A DNA stretch of 53,861 nucleotides from Streptomyces sp. AC512_CC834 (GCF_019049325.1 NZ_JAGMUO010000087.1:4865-58725); one strand, 5' to 3'. Shown: positions 40,810 through 48,743, counted from the stretch's first letter. The notes: generated by a model from the letters alone, not told the origin. Numbers and translations: made by a program.

Positions 40810-41253
40810 GTGACGTTGGAGAACCACACCTGGGTCCACCGCCTCGACGACGTGGACCTCGATGAGCTGTCACGGCTGTATCTGCTGGCCCCGCTGGGCA
40901 ACAAACCTCCCGAGGCACTCGCCACCGTGTTCGGCAACAGCCGCTTCATGTGCTTCGTCTACGCCGGTGACGTGCTCGTCGGCGCGGGGCGGGCGCTGGC
41001 CGACGGTGTCGACTGCGCCTACATCGCCGACGTGGCCGTCCACCCCGAATACCAGGGGCGGGGCCTCGGGTCCGACATCATCCGCAAGCTCCTGGAGCTG
41101 GCGGACGGCCACAAGAAGATCATCCTCTACGCCGCCCCCGGCACCGAGGACTTCTACCGCGGGCTCGGCTTCCTCCACATGAACACGGCAATGGCGGTCT
41201 GGTCCGACCCGCGACGAGCCGTCGACACGGGGCTGCTCCGCCCGGAGGAATGA
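40810..41253 (+). CDS. GNAT acetyltransferase
   Basis: A 147-residue single GNAT domain. Motif A, which binds acetyl-CoA, is YIADVAVHPEYQGRGLGSDII, followed by FYRGLGFLHMN. It follows the MFS gene after 14 bp, with AAGGGA before GTG 40810. An exporter plus an acetyltransferase under one regulator suggests a two-layer defence against, or processing of, one amine-bearing compound. The substrate is unknown. Confidence 0.88.
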   Translation: MTLENHTWVHRLDDVDLDELSRLYLLAPLGNKPPEALATVFGNSRFMCFVYAGDVLVGAGRALADGVDCAYIADVAVHPEYQGRGLGSDIIRKLLELADGHKKIILYAAPGTEDFYRGLGFLHMNTAMAVWSDPRRAVDTGLLRPEE

Positions 41254-41342
41254 CGACGCCGCTTCATCGGGCCGTCCGCCGGGCCTGTGCCCGGTCACGT
41301 GACGCGGCCCGTTGCGGCGGGGTGGGGGCGGGGGATGTGTTG

Positions 41343-41429
41343 AAAAGCGTGAACAGATGGTGGGGAAGTGTCCTTTGGGTGCTCAGACGAGCGCTGCGAG
41401 GACAGTTCGGCTTTTCTGTTCACGGTTTT
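41343..41429. repeat. Long-range inverted repeat with CGTGAACAGA arms
   Basis: AAAAGCGTGAACAGA (41343-41357) and TCTGTTCACGGTTTT (41415-41429) match in 14 of 15 bases across a 57-nt spacer. They lie in the 204-bp gap after the GNAT gene, which contains no gene. The left arm shares TGAAAAGCGTGAACAG with the gap before 10506. Confidence 0.6.
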
Positions 41430-41457
41430 TGGGATGGTGGGGGTGGGAGGGCGCGCA

Positions 41458-41947
41458 TCACAGCGCCGCGCGCAGGGCCGTGTCCGTGGCCTCGGCCCCC
41501 AGGTCGAGCAGGAGGCACACCGCCTCGACGTGCCCGAAGCCGGCTGCCCATTCGAGCGCCGTCCGCCTCACGCTCGACCAGCAGGGCCACGGTCTCGAGA
41601 TGGTTGTCGCCCACCGCCACCACCAGCGGCGTGTACGGGATCCGGTCCTGCGCCGCCATGGACACCCCGGCGTCGAGCAGTGCCCCGACGGCTTCCGTAC
41701 TCCCGAACATCGCCGCGCAGGTGAGCGGCGTCAGGTCGCCGTACGGCCCGGCATGCGCCGCCGTGTCCGCACCGGCCGCGAGCAGTACCCGCACGACGTC
41801 GGCCTGATTGCACTGCGCCGCCAGATCCAGCGCGGTCCGCGCGTCCTCTCCAAGGGTGTCCACCGCGACACCGGCGTCCAACAACCGGACCACCGTCGCC
41901 ACGTCCCCGTCCTGCGCCGCCCGCGACAGTTCGTACGATCTCTCCAT
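41458..41947 (-). pseudogene. Ankyrin-repeat protein gene, frameshifted near its 3' end
   Basis: From ATG 41947 the frame encodes about three and a half ankyrin repeats (ARTALDLAAQCNQADVVRVL, LTPLTCAAMFGSTEAVGALL, TPLVVAVGDNHLETVALLVE). At about 41575-41580 the ankyrin pattern jumps to another frame, where RTALEWAAGFGHVEAVCLLL continues to a TGA at 41458-41460. In the first frame the sequence turns into Arg/Gly/Pro-rich noise instead. The loop between the two halves is too short, so a small deletion probably caused the shift. A sequencing error is possible but less likely. Confidence 0.75.
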
Positions 41948-41954
41948 CCGCGCA

Positions 41955-42353
41955 TCATTCCAGCGCGGCCCGCAGCCGGGCCGGGCACACGTACGGCGCG
42001 GTCGCCGTCGGCACGCTGTACCAGCGCAGCGGCCAGGTGTTGCCCTCCAGCGCCGGGATGCCGACGTACGTGACGGTCCGTGTCCCCCGTCCGCCGCCGC
42101 CCAACCGCTGTACTCCGAGCGGCCAGTCGTACGCCGCGATCTCGCCGGGCGCCAGCAGGAAGTACACCCACCGTCCGCCACTCGCCTCGCACACGATGGG
42201 CCCGGCGTCGTCGTCCGTGGCCTCGACGAGCCAGTCGGCGATCAGCTCTCCACGGATGCCGTCGACCCGTAGGGCGTCGAAGTGCACGCCGGCGAGGTGC
42301 AGTTGATGCCCGGCGAACGGGACCCAGGAAGGGCGGTGAATTGTTTCCGTCAT
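41955..42353 (-). CDS. Uncharacterised protein upstream of the ankyrin gene
   Basis: A 132-residue soluble protein (MTETIHRPSWVPFAGHQLHL) with a beta-rich look, containing GGRWVYFLLAPGEIAAYDWP and VGIPALEGNTWPLRWYSVP. I do not recognise the family. Its stop lies 7 bp before the ankyrin gene start, so the two form an operon. It diverges from an XRE regulator gene. Confidence 0.68.
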   Translation of the reverse strand: MTETIHRPSWVPFAGHQLHLAGVHFDALRVDGIRGELIADWLVEATDDDAGPIVCEASGGRWVYFLLAPGEIAAYDWPLGVQRLGGGGRGTRTVTYVGIPALEGNTWPLRWYSVPTATAPYVCPARLRAALE

Positions 42354-42375
42354 GGTCACACGCTGGCGTGCGCGA

Positions 42376-42420
42376 CGCTACGCTCGGTAGCGACTGAAGT
42401 GATACACGCCGGGGTGTATC
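42376..42420. promoter_or_regulatory. Two inverted repeats in the XRE promoter region
   Basis: CGCTAC-GCTCG-GTAGCG (42376-42392) and GATACAC-GCCGGG-GTGTATC (42401-42420) stand just before the ribosome binding site of the XRE gene and are perfect. The second is the likelier autoregulatory operator. Confidence 0.55.
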
Positions 42421-42437
42421 CATCGGAGGTGCGTGCT

Positions 42438-43235
42438 GTGTCCCAGTCGCCTGTCATGTGGCGCTTCAGCGGCAACCAGATGAAGCGATGGCGGACCAAG
42501 GCCAACATCAGTCGTGAGCAGTTGGCGGCTGCCGCGAACTACTCCCCGGACACGATCAAGGCCATGGAGCAGGGGGCGCGTATGCCGACGCCCCAAGTCC
42601 TTGATGCGGCCGACGAATTGTGCCGCGCGGAAGGGTTGCTGAGTGCAGCGAAGGACTACCTGAGCAGGGAGAAGTACCCGGCAAGGGCTCAGGAGTTCAT
42701 GGAGCGCGAGAAGGAGGCGATCAGCCGGTGGTCGTACGAGGCCACGCTGGTTTCTGGCCTGTTGCAGACGGAGACGTACGCGCGGACTCTGATCGAGAAC
42801 CGCTACCCGCCCCTGGATGAGGAGGTCGTGGAGCAGCGGATCGACGCCCGTCTGGAGCGCCAGACGATTTTCGCCAGGCGCAAGCCGCCGGTCGGGTTGA
42901 GCTTCGTCCTCTACGAGGCGGTACTGCGCAGCCCGCTGGTGGACGCCGAGCAACTACGCCGCCTGCTGGAAGTGTCGCGGCTGCGGAATGTTGCGTTGCA
43001 GGTGCTCCCGTTCGAGTGTGGCGTCCCTGCGGCCCTACTGGGGCCGATGGTGCTGCTCGAAACGCGGGCGCATGAGCGCTTCGCCTTCACCGAGGGTCCG
43101 TTCGCCAGTGAACTCTCGGCTGATCCCGGGGTTGTCAGCCGTGTGACCGAGCGACTTAGCATGATCCGCACGCAGGCTCTCAGCCCTGCTGAGTCGACCC
43201 GTTTCATCGAACGGATGGTGGACCGTGATGAGTGA
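42438..43235 (+). CDS. XRE-family regulator with DUF5753 domain (second set)
   Basis: A 265-residue regulator with an N-terminal helix-turn-helix (MKRWRTKANISREQLAAAAN, TIKAMEQGARMPTPQVL) and a DUF5753 domain (SRWSYEATLVSGLLQTETYA, RLERQTIFARRKPP). Start GTG 42438 is 8 nt after TCGGAGG; upstream starts in the same frame lack one. It forms the same type of pair as the genes at 17573, but the sequences differ widely. Lower G/C and position in the accessory block suggest horizontal spread. Confidence 0.9.
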   Translation: MSQSPVMWRFSGNQMKRWRTKANISREQLAAAANYSPDTIKAMEQGARMPTPQVLDAADELCRAEGLLSAAKDYLSREKYPARAQEFMEREKEAISRWSYEATLVSGLLQTETYARTLIENRYPPLDEEVVEQRIDARLERQTIFARRKPPVGLSFVLYEAVLRSPLVDAEQLRRLLEVSRLRNVALQVLPFECGVPAALLGPMVLLETRAHERFAFTEGPFASELSADPGVVSRVTERLSMIRTQALSPAESTRFIERMVDRDE

Positions 43236-43413
43236 CCGGCTGAACTGGTGCAAGTCGAGCTACAGCGACGACGAGGGCGGCGACTGCGTTGAGGTCGCCC
43301 TCGCCCCCACCATCCACATCCGTGACTCCAAGACGGCGCCGGCGGGCCCTCAAATCCACGTCTCGGCCCCCGCCTGGTCGGCGTTCGTCGTCGCAGTTCA
43401 GCCCGGAGCTTGA
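43228..43413 (+). CDS. DUF397 protein, partner of the second XRE regulator
   Basis: A 61-residue DUF397 protein (NWCKSSYSDDEGGDCVEVAL, then IHIRDSKTA and SAPAWSAFVVAV). Its start ATG 43228 overlaps the XRE gene by 8 bp. Only one copy is present here, in contrast to the tandem set at 18424. Confidence 0.9.
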   Translation: MSDRLNWCKSSYSDDEGGDCVEVALAPTIHIRDSKTAPAGPQIHVSAPAWSAFVVAVQPGA

Positions 43414-43451
43414 GCCCCGGGACCCGAGCTCTTCCCTTGGGTTTTCTGGTC

Positions 43452-43622
43452 TGGTTGAAATACCCAACCAACCAAGTCTGAACGTGAGTTAATGCGTCGT
43501 ACCTCGTACGGGTGACGTTGCGTGATCAGCTTGCGTCGGTGCGTGAAGCCGCCCTAGGTTCGCGGCAAACGACCGAAAAAAGTCGGCCCCGGCGGTGCGC
43601 CAACACCCAACCGGGACCTAGC
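43452..43622 (+). promoter_or_regulatory. Structured leader before the MarR-like gene
   Basis: The 236-bp gap holds a TGGTTG/CAACCA hairpin (43452-43470). A nested structure follows at 43554-43622: an outer CTAGGT/ACCTAG pair encloses an A-rich run and GGCCCCGG (43585-43592) pairing with CCGGGACC (43611-43618) around a GGTG...CACC core. I recall similar elements before such genes in other Streptomyces. It could be a conserved leader RNA. Confidence 0.45.
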
Positions 43623-43649
43623 CGACGCATCGAAGACAGAGGTTCGACC

Positions 43650-44735
43650 GTGGCTTGCGCCAACACTAGTCCCGCCCTGCCGTCCCCGTCCCACCCCATG
43701 GCCAATCCGGGCTACGGAAAACGCCTCGCAGGTGACGAAGCCCCGCACGCGGACCCGGACTTCGCACATCTGCTCCCGCGTGACGCCGAGGTCGCCGTCT
43801 TCATCGACCATCTCGACAGCGGCCACGCGATGGGCCACAAGGTGCTCGCGGCGGAACACCCGCGCTACGGCCAGCAGTCGACGCGCTCGTCACTGACCCG
43901 CATCACCGAAGCCGGCCACCTGCGCTGGATCAAGGAACACATCACCGTCGAGGACAACACCATGCGGTGGGTCACGCGGACGTACTGGTCGCGTACTCGC
44001 AGGTCGGCGGAGTGGTGGGCGGAGTTCGCGCGGGAGCGGCACGGCAAGGACGTGACCCGGGACCACCAGCCCGGCCTGGCCCGGATCGAAGAGGCGCTCG
44101 CCGCCGCCGTACCCGATGCCGCCGAACCTGAGCGCGAGCCGGAACCCGAGCCCGACCCCGAGCCGGACAGCGCCGCGTACCGCGCGCTCAGTGCCCTGCG
44201 TACCGCCGAGCCGCGCATGGCGCTCACCGAGGGCGACTGCCGCTCGCTCGAACCGCTGGCCGAGGAGTGGCTGTCGCGCGGCGCGGCGCCGAAGGACATC
44301 ACCCGAGCCCTCGCCGAAGGGCTCCCACCCACTGTCAGCAACCCGGGCGGACTCGCCCGCCGACGACTGGAGTCGAAGATGCCTCCGCAGCAGCGCGAAC
44401 CGCGCGCCAAGGTGACCCGCGTGATCATGGCCTGTGCCACCTGTGACCAGGACGAACGCACGGTGAAGATCGACCGGGGCATCTGCGAGGACTGCCGCAG
44501 GGAGAACGAGGCGAACCCGATGTCCGACGAGGACGTGATCAAGGAGGTCGAGGAGATCGCCTTTCTCGGCACCGCGTCGGCGTACCACCTCAAGAAGAAG
44601 CTGGAGCGCGCCACGGGCGGCCCCGTGCCCGACACGTTCCGCCCCGTGCCCATCGAGGACAGGGTCGGCTACCACTACCGCGACAACCGCGACCGCATCG
44701 CGAACGGCCTGCCGCCACGGCGCTGGAAGCCGTAG
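43650..44735 (+). CDS. MarR-like helix-turn-helix protein with Cys4 motif
   Basis: A 361-residue protein. The N-terminal part (MANPGYGKRLAGDEAPHADP, RYGQQSTRSSLTRITEAGHLRW) resembles proteins annotated in Streptomyces as MarR-family regulators. The middle has a Glu/Pro repeat (EPEREPEPEPDPEPD), and the C-terminal part has a possible zinc site (CATCDQDERTVKIDRGICED) and a helical tail. GTG 43650 is chosen for its AGAGG site; ATG 43698 is an alternative. Function is not certain. A TA pair follows. Confidence 0.65.
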   Translation: MACANTSPALPSPSHPMANPGYGKRLAGDEAPHADPDFAHLLPRDAEVAVFIDHLDSGHAMGHKVLAAEHPRYGQQSTRSSLTRITEAGHLRWIKEHITVEDNTMRWVTRTYWSRTRRSAEWWAEFARERHGKDVTRDHQPGLARIEEALAAAVPDAAEPEREPEPEPDPEPDSAAYRALSALRTAEPRMALTEGDCRSLEPLAEEWLSRGAAPKDITRALAEGLPPTVSNPGGLARRRLESKMPPQQREPRAKVTRVIMACATCDQDERTVKIDRGICEDCRRENEANPMSDEDVIKEVEEIAFLGTASAYHLKKKLERATGGPVPDTFRPVPIEDRVGYHYRDNRDRIANGLPPRRWKP

Positions 44736-44744
44736 GGCATCTGG

Positions 44745-44758
44745 ATTACATTCGTAAT
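44745..44758. promoter_or_regulatory. Operator overlapping a leaderless promoter of vapBC
   Basis: ATTAC-ATTC-GTAAT is a perfect palindrome that ends directly at the antitoxin ATG (44759). It contains the -10 hexamer TACATT (44747-44752), 6 nt before the start. No ribosome binding site is present, so the mRNA is probably leaderless and repression would block RNA polymerase directly. Confidence 0.7.
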
Positions 44759-45034
44759 ATGGCAGAGAAGGTGAAGTTCAGCGTGAGCATCGACGCCGAG
44801 CTCGGAACGGCACTGCGGCAGTTCGCCGCCGCCGAGGACGAGCAGATCTCGGCCGTGATCAGCCGAGCCCTGGAGCAGTACCTGGACGAGCGCCGCGTCA
44901 TCCGCGCCGGGCTGCGGGCGATGGCGGACTACGAGGCGGAGTACGGCCCCTTCTCGGAGCAGGAGATGGCCGAGGCCGACGCCCGGGTGGCCGCCCTCTT
45001 CGAGCGACCCGGTGAGGAGCGGCGCACCGTATGA
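44759..45034 (+). CDS. vapB: VapB-type antitoxin, ribbon-helix-helix
   Basis: A 91-residue protein. The N-terminal ribbon-helix-helix is VKFSVSIDAELGTALRQFAA, then ISAVISRALEQYLDERR. The C-terminal half, with YEAEYGPFSEQEMAEADARV, is the expected toxin-binding tail. The start abuts a palindrome that the dimer probably binds. It overlaps the toxin gene by ATGA. Confidence 0.87.
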   Translation: MAEKVKFSVSIDAELGTALRQFAAAEDEQISAVISRALEQYLDERRVIRAGLRAMADYEAEYGPFSEQEMAEADARVAALFERPGEERRTV

Positions 45035-45420
45035 GTCACGTGGTCTACGACAGCGGCGCCCTCATCGCCGCCGCGAAGAACGACCGGCGCTTCCTCGGCC
45101 GCCACAAGGCGCTGCTGTTGCGCGGAGTCATCCCGTTGGTTCCGGCCGGCGTACTGGCGCAGTGCTGGGACGGACGCGCCTCGGCGGCCATGCTGCACTG
45201 GACGCTGGGCGGCTGCCGGGTGACCCCGTTGACGGAGGCCGGAGCGAAGGCCGCGGCCGCGCTCTGCCAGGAGAACAAGACCTCCGACGTCATCGACGCC
45301 ACCGTCGTCCTCGCCTCCCTCGCCTACGACGACGCCCCGATCCTCACCGACGACCTGGGCGACATCCGAGCACTGGCCGCCTGCGCGGGCCGGGAACGCA
45401 TTCACGTGGAGCGCCCGTGA
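45031..45420 (+). CDS. vapC: VapC-type toxin, PIN-domain ribonuclease
   Basis: A 129-residue PIN domain. The first acidic residue is in VVYDSGALIAA, a later one in KTSDVIDATVVLASL and the last in PILTDDLGDIRALA, the usual pattern for metal-dependent RNA cleavage. Together with the overlapping upstream antitoxin gene it forms a type II toxin-antitoxin module. In VapC toxins the usual targets are tRNAs or rRNA; the target here is unknown. Confidence 0.88.
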   Translation: MSHVVYDSGALIAAAKNDRRFLGRHKALLLRGVIPLVPAGVLAQCWDGRASAAMLHWTLGGCRVTPLTEAGAKAAAALCQENKTSDVIDATVVLASLAYDDAPILTDDLGDIRALAACAGRERIHVERP

Positions 45421-45470
45421 GCGTGCAGGAGGCGCCGGTCGGGGCACCATGGTGTCGAGGAGGCGACGCC

Positions 45471-46049
45471 ATGACCCCCAGGACCGAGCACCGGCCGCAG
45501 ATGTCCGTCGAGGAGTTCGAGGAGTTGGAACGCCATGCCCCGGAATTGGTGCGGCTGGAGTTCATCAGGGGAAGGGTCGAGGTCAAGCCCATGCCGGACG
45601 GCAACCACAGCGAGATCGTCGCCTGGCTGCAGAGGCTCTGCATGCAGCACCGTCCCGATCTCTGGCTGCACGCGGAGCGTGGCCTCAAGACGGAGAGCTA
45701 CCGCAAGGGACGGGCGCGGGCGGACGGGGTGCTGGTTCCCAAAGGCGCTTTCAAGGGACACGGTGAGTGGTCGGCGCCCGACAGCGCCCTGATGGCCGTG
45801 GAAGTGACCTCGTGGGACTCCGATGCCGCGCAACGGGACCGCGTGGACAAGCCCGACGGGTACGCGGCCGCAGGGATCCCGGTCTACCTCCTCGTCGACC
45901 GGGACAACTGCTCCGTCGTCGTGTTCAACCAGCCGGACAACGGTCGCTACCAGCATGAGGAGAAGCTGCCCTTCGGCGCCCCCGTGCACCTCCCCGCCCC
46001 CGTCGACATCACTCTCGACACCGAGCCCCTCAAAGACCTGGCGGACTGA
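45471..46049 (+). CDS. Uma2 family protein (PD-(D/E)XK nuclease fold), second copy
   Basis: A 192-residue Uma2/DUF820 protein. Key residues are Asp in ARADGVLVPKG, Glu in LMAVEVTSWDSDAAQRDRVD and Lys in DKPDGYAAAGIPVYLLVDRD. GAGGAGG lies about 8 nt before ATG 45471, 50 bp after the toxin gene. It resembles the gene at 24583 only in fold-level motifs. It is the last gene of the accessory block. The following 203 bp contains no gene; it holds a TAAAAT -10-like hexamer (46187-46192) that is the probable ask promoter. Confidence 0.87.
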   Translation: MTPRTEHRPQMSVEEFEELERHAPELVRLEFIRGRVEVKPMPDGNHSEIVAWLQRLCMQHRPDLWLHAERGLKTESYRKGRARADGVLVPKGAFKGHGEWSAPDSALMAVEVTSWDSDAAQRDRVDKPDGYAAAGIPVYLLVDRDNCSVVVFNQPDNGRYQHEEKLPFGAPVHLPAPVDITLDTEPLKDLAD

Positions 46050-46252
46050 GCCCTCTCAGTTGTGAACGTGTGACACAGGGCACTTTCCCGAGTGACCCGC
46101 GTCCCTCTGGGCATGAGCCACCCCGAACAGTGGGCGGCCCGGAGTCTCACCATGCGGTACCGCAGGGGCGAAACCCGGACGCTCGGTAAAATGAGCCGAC
46201 CGCAGTACATATACGTACGTGCGGAAAGAGACGGATTGAGCGAGGAGCGCAC

Positions 46253-47530
46253 GTGGGCCTTGTCGTGCAGAAGTACGGAGGTTCCTCCGTAGCCGATGCC
46301 GAGGGCATCAAGCGCGTCGCCAAGCGGATCGTGGAAGCGAAGAAGAACGGCAACCAGGTGGTCGCCGTCGTTTCCGCGATGGGCGACACGACGGACGAGC
46401 TGATCGATCTCGCCGAGCAGGTTTCCCCGATCCCTGCCGGGCGTGAACTCGACATGCTGCTGACCGCCGGAGAGCGTATCTCCATGGCGTTGCTGGCCAT
46501 GGCGATCAAAAACCTGGGTCACGAGGCCCAGTCGTTCACCGGCAGCCAGGCCGGAGTCATCACCGACTCGGTCCACAACAAGGCGCGGATCATCGACGTC
46601 ACACCGGGCCGCATCAAGACCTCGGTGGACGAGGGCAACGTCGCCATCGTGGCCGGCTTCCAGGGCGTCAGCCAGGACAGCAAGGACATCACCACGCTGG
46701 GGCGGGGCGGGTCCGACACCACGGCCGTCGCGCTCGCCGCCGCGCTCGACGCGGACGTCTGCGAGATCTACACTGACGTCGACGGCGTGTTCACCGCCGA
46801 CCCGCGCGTGGTGTCGAAGGCGAAGAAGATCGACTGGATCTCCTTCGAGGACATGCTGGAGCTCGCTGCCTCCGGCTCCAAGGTGCTGCTCCACCGTTGC
46901 GTGGAGTACGCCCGCCGGTACAACATCCCGATCCACGTGCGGTCCAGCTTCAGCGGACTGCAGGGCACGTGGGTCAGCAGCGAGCCGATCAAGCAAGGGG
47001 AAAAGCACGTGGAGCAGGCCCTCATCTCCGGAGTCGCGCACGACACCTCCGAGGCCAAGGTCACGGTTGTCGGTGTGCCCGACAAGCCGGGCGAGGCGGC
47101 CGGGATCTTCCGCGCCATCGCCGACGCCCAGGTCAACATCGACATGGTCGTGCAGAACGTGTCCGCCGCCACCACGGGCCTGACGGACATCTCCTTCACG
47201 CTCCCCAAGAGCGAGGGCCGCAAGGCCATCGACGCGCTGGAGAAGAGCCGGTCGGCCATCGGCTTCGACTCGCTGCGCTACGACGACCAGATCGGCAAGA
47301 TCTCGCTGGTCGGCGCGGGGATGAAGAGCAACCCGGGCGTCACCGCCGACTTCTTCACCGCACTCTCCGACGCCGGTGTGAACATCGAGCTGATCTCGAC
47401 CTCCGAGATCCGTATCTCGGTCGTCACCCGCAAGGACGCCGTGAACGAGGCCGTGCGCGCCGTGCACACCGCCTTCGGGCTCGACTCCGACAGCGACGAG
47501 GCAGTCGTCTACGGGGGCACCGGGCGCTGA
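46253..47530 (+). CDS. ask: Aspartokinase (alpha subunit, full length)
   Basis: This enzyme phosphorylates aspartate, the first step to lysine, threonine, methionine and diaminopimelate. The 425 residues comprise the kinase domain (VQKYGGSSVADAEGIKRVA, GRGGSDTTAVALAAAL) and two ACT regulatory domains (TVVGVPDKPGEAAGIF, LVGAGMKSNPGVTADFF). Start GTG 46253 has GAGGAGCGC upstream. A good internal start at 47009 probably gives the beta subunit. It overlaps asd by 1 bp. Confidence 0.97.
   Translation: MGLVVQKYGGSSVADAEGIKRVAKRIVEAKKNGNQVVAVVSAMGDTTDELIDLAEQVSPIPAGRELDMLLTAGERISMALLAMAIKNLGHEAQSFTGSQAGVITDSVHNKARIIDVTPGRIKTSVDEGNVAIVAGFQGVSQDSKDITTLGRGGSDTTAVALAAALDADVCEIYTDVDGVFTADPRVVSKAKKIDWISFEDMLELAASGSKVLLHRCVEYARRYNIPIHVRSSFSGLQGTWVSSEPIKQGEKHVEQALISGVAHDTSEAKVTVVGVPDKPGEAAGIFRAIADAQVNIDMVVQNVSAATTGLTDISFTLPKSEGRKAIDALEKSRSAIGFDSLRYDDQIGKISLVGAGMKSNPGVTADFFTALSDAGVNIELISTSEIRISVVTRKDAVNEAVRAVHTAFGLDSDSDEAVVYGGTGR
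47009..47530 (+). CDS. Aspartokinase beta subunit from an internal in-frame start
   Basis: In actinobacteria and Bacillus, class II aspartokinases are alpha2beta2, the beta subunit being translated from within the gene. Here GTG 47009 is preceded by AAGGGGAAA at proper spacing, and the product (173 residues, MEQALISGVAHDTSEAKVTV) aligns by eye with the known Corynebacterium beta subunit start. It consists of the two ACT domains that bind lysine and threonine. Confidence 0.75.
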   Translation: MEQALISGVAHDTSEAKVTVVGVPDKPGEAAGIFRAIADAQVNIDMVVQNVSAATTGLTDISFTLPKSEGRKAIDALEKSRSAIGFDSLRYDDQIGKISLVGAGMKSNPGVTADFFTALSDAGVNIELISTSEIRISVVTRKDAVNEAVRAVHTAFGLDSDSDEAVVYGGTGR

Positions 47531-48615
47531 TGTCCGGCACGGGAGGCACCGGGCGGGACGGGCGTACCGGGCGGCCCACGCTCGCCGTCGTGGGAGCGAC
47601 CGGCGCCGTCGGCTCGGTCATGCTCCAGATCCTGTCCCAGCACGCCGACGTCTGGGGCGACATCCGCCTGATCGCCTCACCGCGCTCGGCCGGCCGCAAG
47701 CTGGCCGTGCGCGGCGAGGAGGTCGAGGTGGTGGCGCTCACCGAGGAGGCCTTCGACGGGGTCGACGTCGCGATGTTCGACGTACCCGACGAGGTCGCCG
47801 CGCAGTGGGCGCCGGTCGCCGCCGCCAAGGGCGTGGTGGTCGTCGACAACTCCGGCGCGTTCCGGATGGACCCGGACGTGCCGCTGGTCGTGCCCGAGGT
47901 CAATCCGCACGCGGTGCGGATGCGGCCGCGCGGGATCGTCGCCAACCCGAACTGCACGACACTGTCCATGATCGTGGCGCTGGGCGCGCTGCACGCCGAG
48001 TTCGGGCTGCGCGAGCTGGTGGTCTCCTCGTACCAGGCGGTGAGCGGGGCCGGGCAGGACGGCGTGGACACGCTGCGCCGGCAGCTCTCCCTGGTGGCCG
48101 GCACCGAGCTGGGGACCCACCCCGGTGACGTACGGCGGGCCGTCGGCGACGACACCGGGCCGTTCCCGGAGCCGGTCGCGCTGAACGTCGTACCGTGGGC
48201 CGGTTCGCTGCGCGACGACGGCTGGTCGTCGGAGGAGATGAAGGTGCGGGACGAGTCCCGCAAGATCCTCGGGCTGCCGCGGCTGCCGGTCGCCGTGACG
48301 TGCGTACGGGTCCCCGTGGTCACCACGCACTCGCTGACCGTGCACGCCCGCTTCGAGAGCGAGGTCGGCGTCGACGGGGCCCGGGAGATCCTGGCCACCG
48401 CGCCGGGCGTCGTCCTCTTCGACAACCCGGCCGCGGGGGAGTTCCCGACCCCCGCCGACGTGGTCGGCACCGACCCGACCTGGGTGGGCCGGGTGCGCCG
48501 GGCCCTGGACGACCCCACGGCGCTCGAACTCTTCGTGTGCGGGGACAACCTGCGCAAGGGCGCGGCGCTGAACACCGCGCAGATCGCGGAGCTGGTGGCG
48601 GCCGAGTTCGGGTGA
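47530..48615 (+). CDS. asd: Aspartate-semialdehyde dehydrogenase
   Basis: This NADPH enzyme reduces aspartyl phosphate to aspartate semialdehyde, the step after aspartokinase. The nucleotide loop is VVGATGAVGSVMLQIL, the nucleophile Cys is in ANPNCTTLSMIVAL, and VVPWAGSLRDDGWSSEE and the catalytic His in VPVVTTHSLTVH follow. An extra Gly/Thr-rich N-terminus of about 16 residues precedes the core. It is coupled to ask by a TGATG overlap. Confidence 0.96.
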   Translation: MSGTGGTGRDGRTGRPTLAVVGATGAVGSVMLQILSQHADVWGDIRLIASPRSAGRKLAVRGEEVEVVALTEEAFDGVDVAMFDVPDEVAAQWAPVAAAKGVVVVDNSGAFRMDPDVPLVVPEVNPHAVRMRPRGIVANPNCTTLSMIVALGALHAEFGLRELVVSSYQAVSGAGQDGVDTLRRQLSLVAGTELGTHPGDVRRAVGDDTGPFPEPVALNVVPWAGSLRDDGWSSEEMKVRDESRKILGLPRLPVAVTCVRVPVVTTHSLTVHARFESEVGVDGAREILATAPGVVLFDNPAAGEFPTPADVVGTDPTWVGRVRRALDDPTALELFVCGDNLRKGAALNTAQIAELVAAEFG

Positions 48616-48743
48616 AAGGCGGATCGGCGGGGTAAAACGCCCTGCCCGCTGTGGGTTTCATTTGTAGGATCCATGGACGAGATGTGATCCAGAAGTTGGT
48701 CCGTACTACTTGTACCGGACACCCGTGCCGTCAGAGGATTTCC

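Noticed and set aside
41343..41429. Miniature transposable element (MITE)
   Set aside because: The arms are only 15 bp and no flanking target duplication is visible; the shared 16-mer at 10296 lacks the matching second arm. Kept only as a repeat.
46050..46252. Possible tRNA or riboswitch ahead of ask
   Set aside because: No cloverleaf pattern and no lysine-riboswitch-like core were found; only a -10-like hexamer and small inverted repeats.
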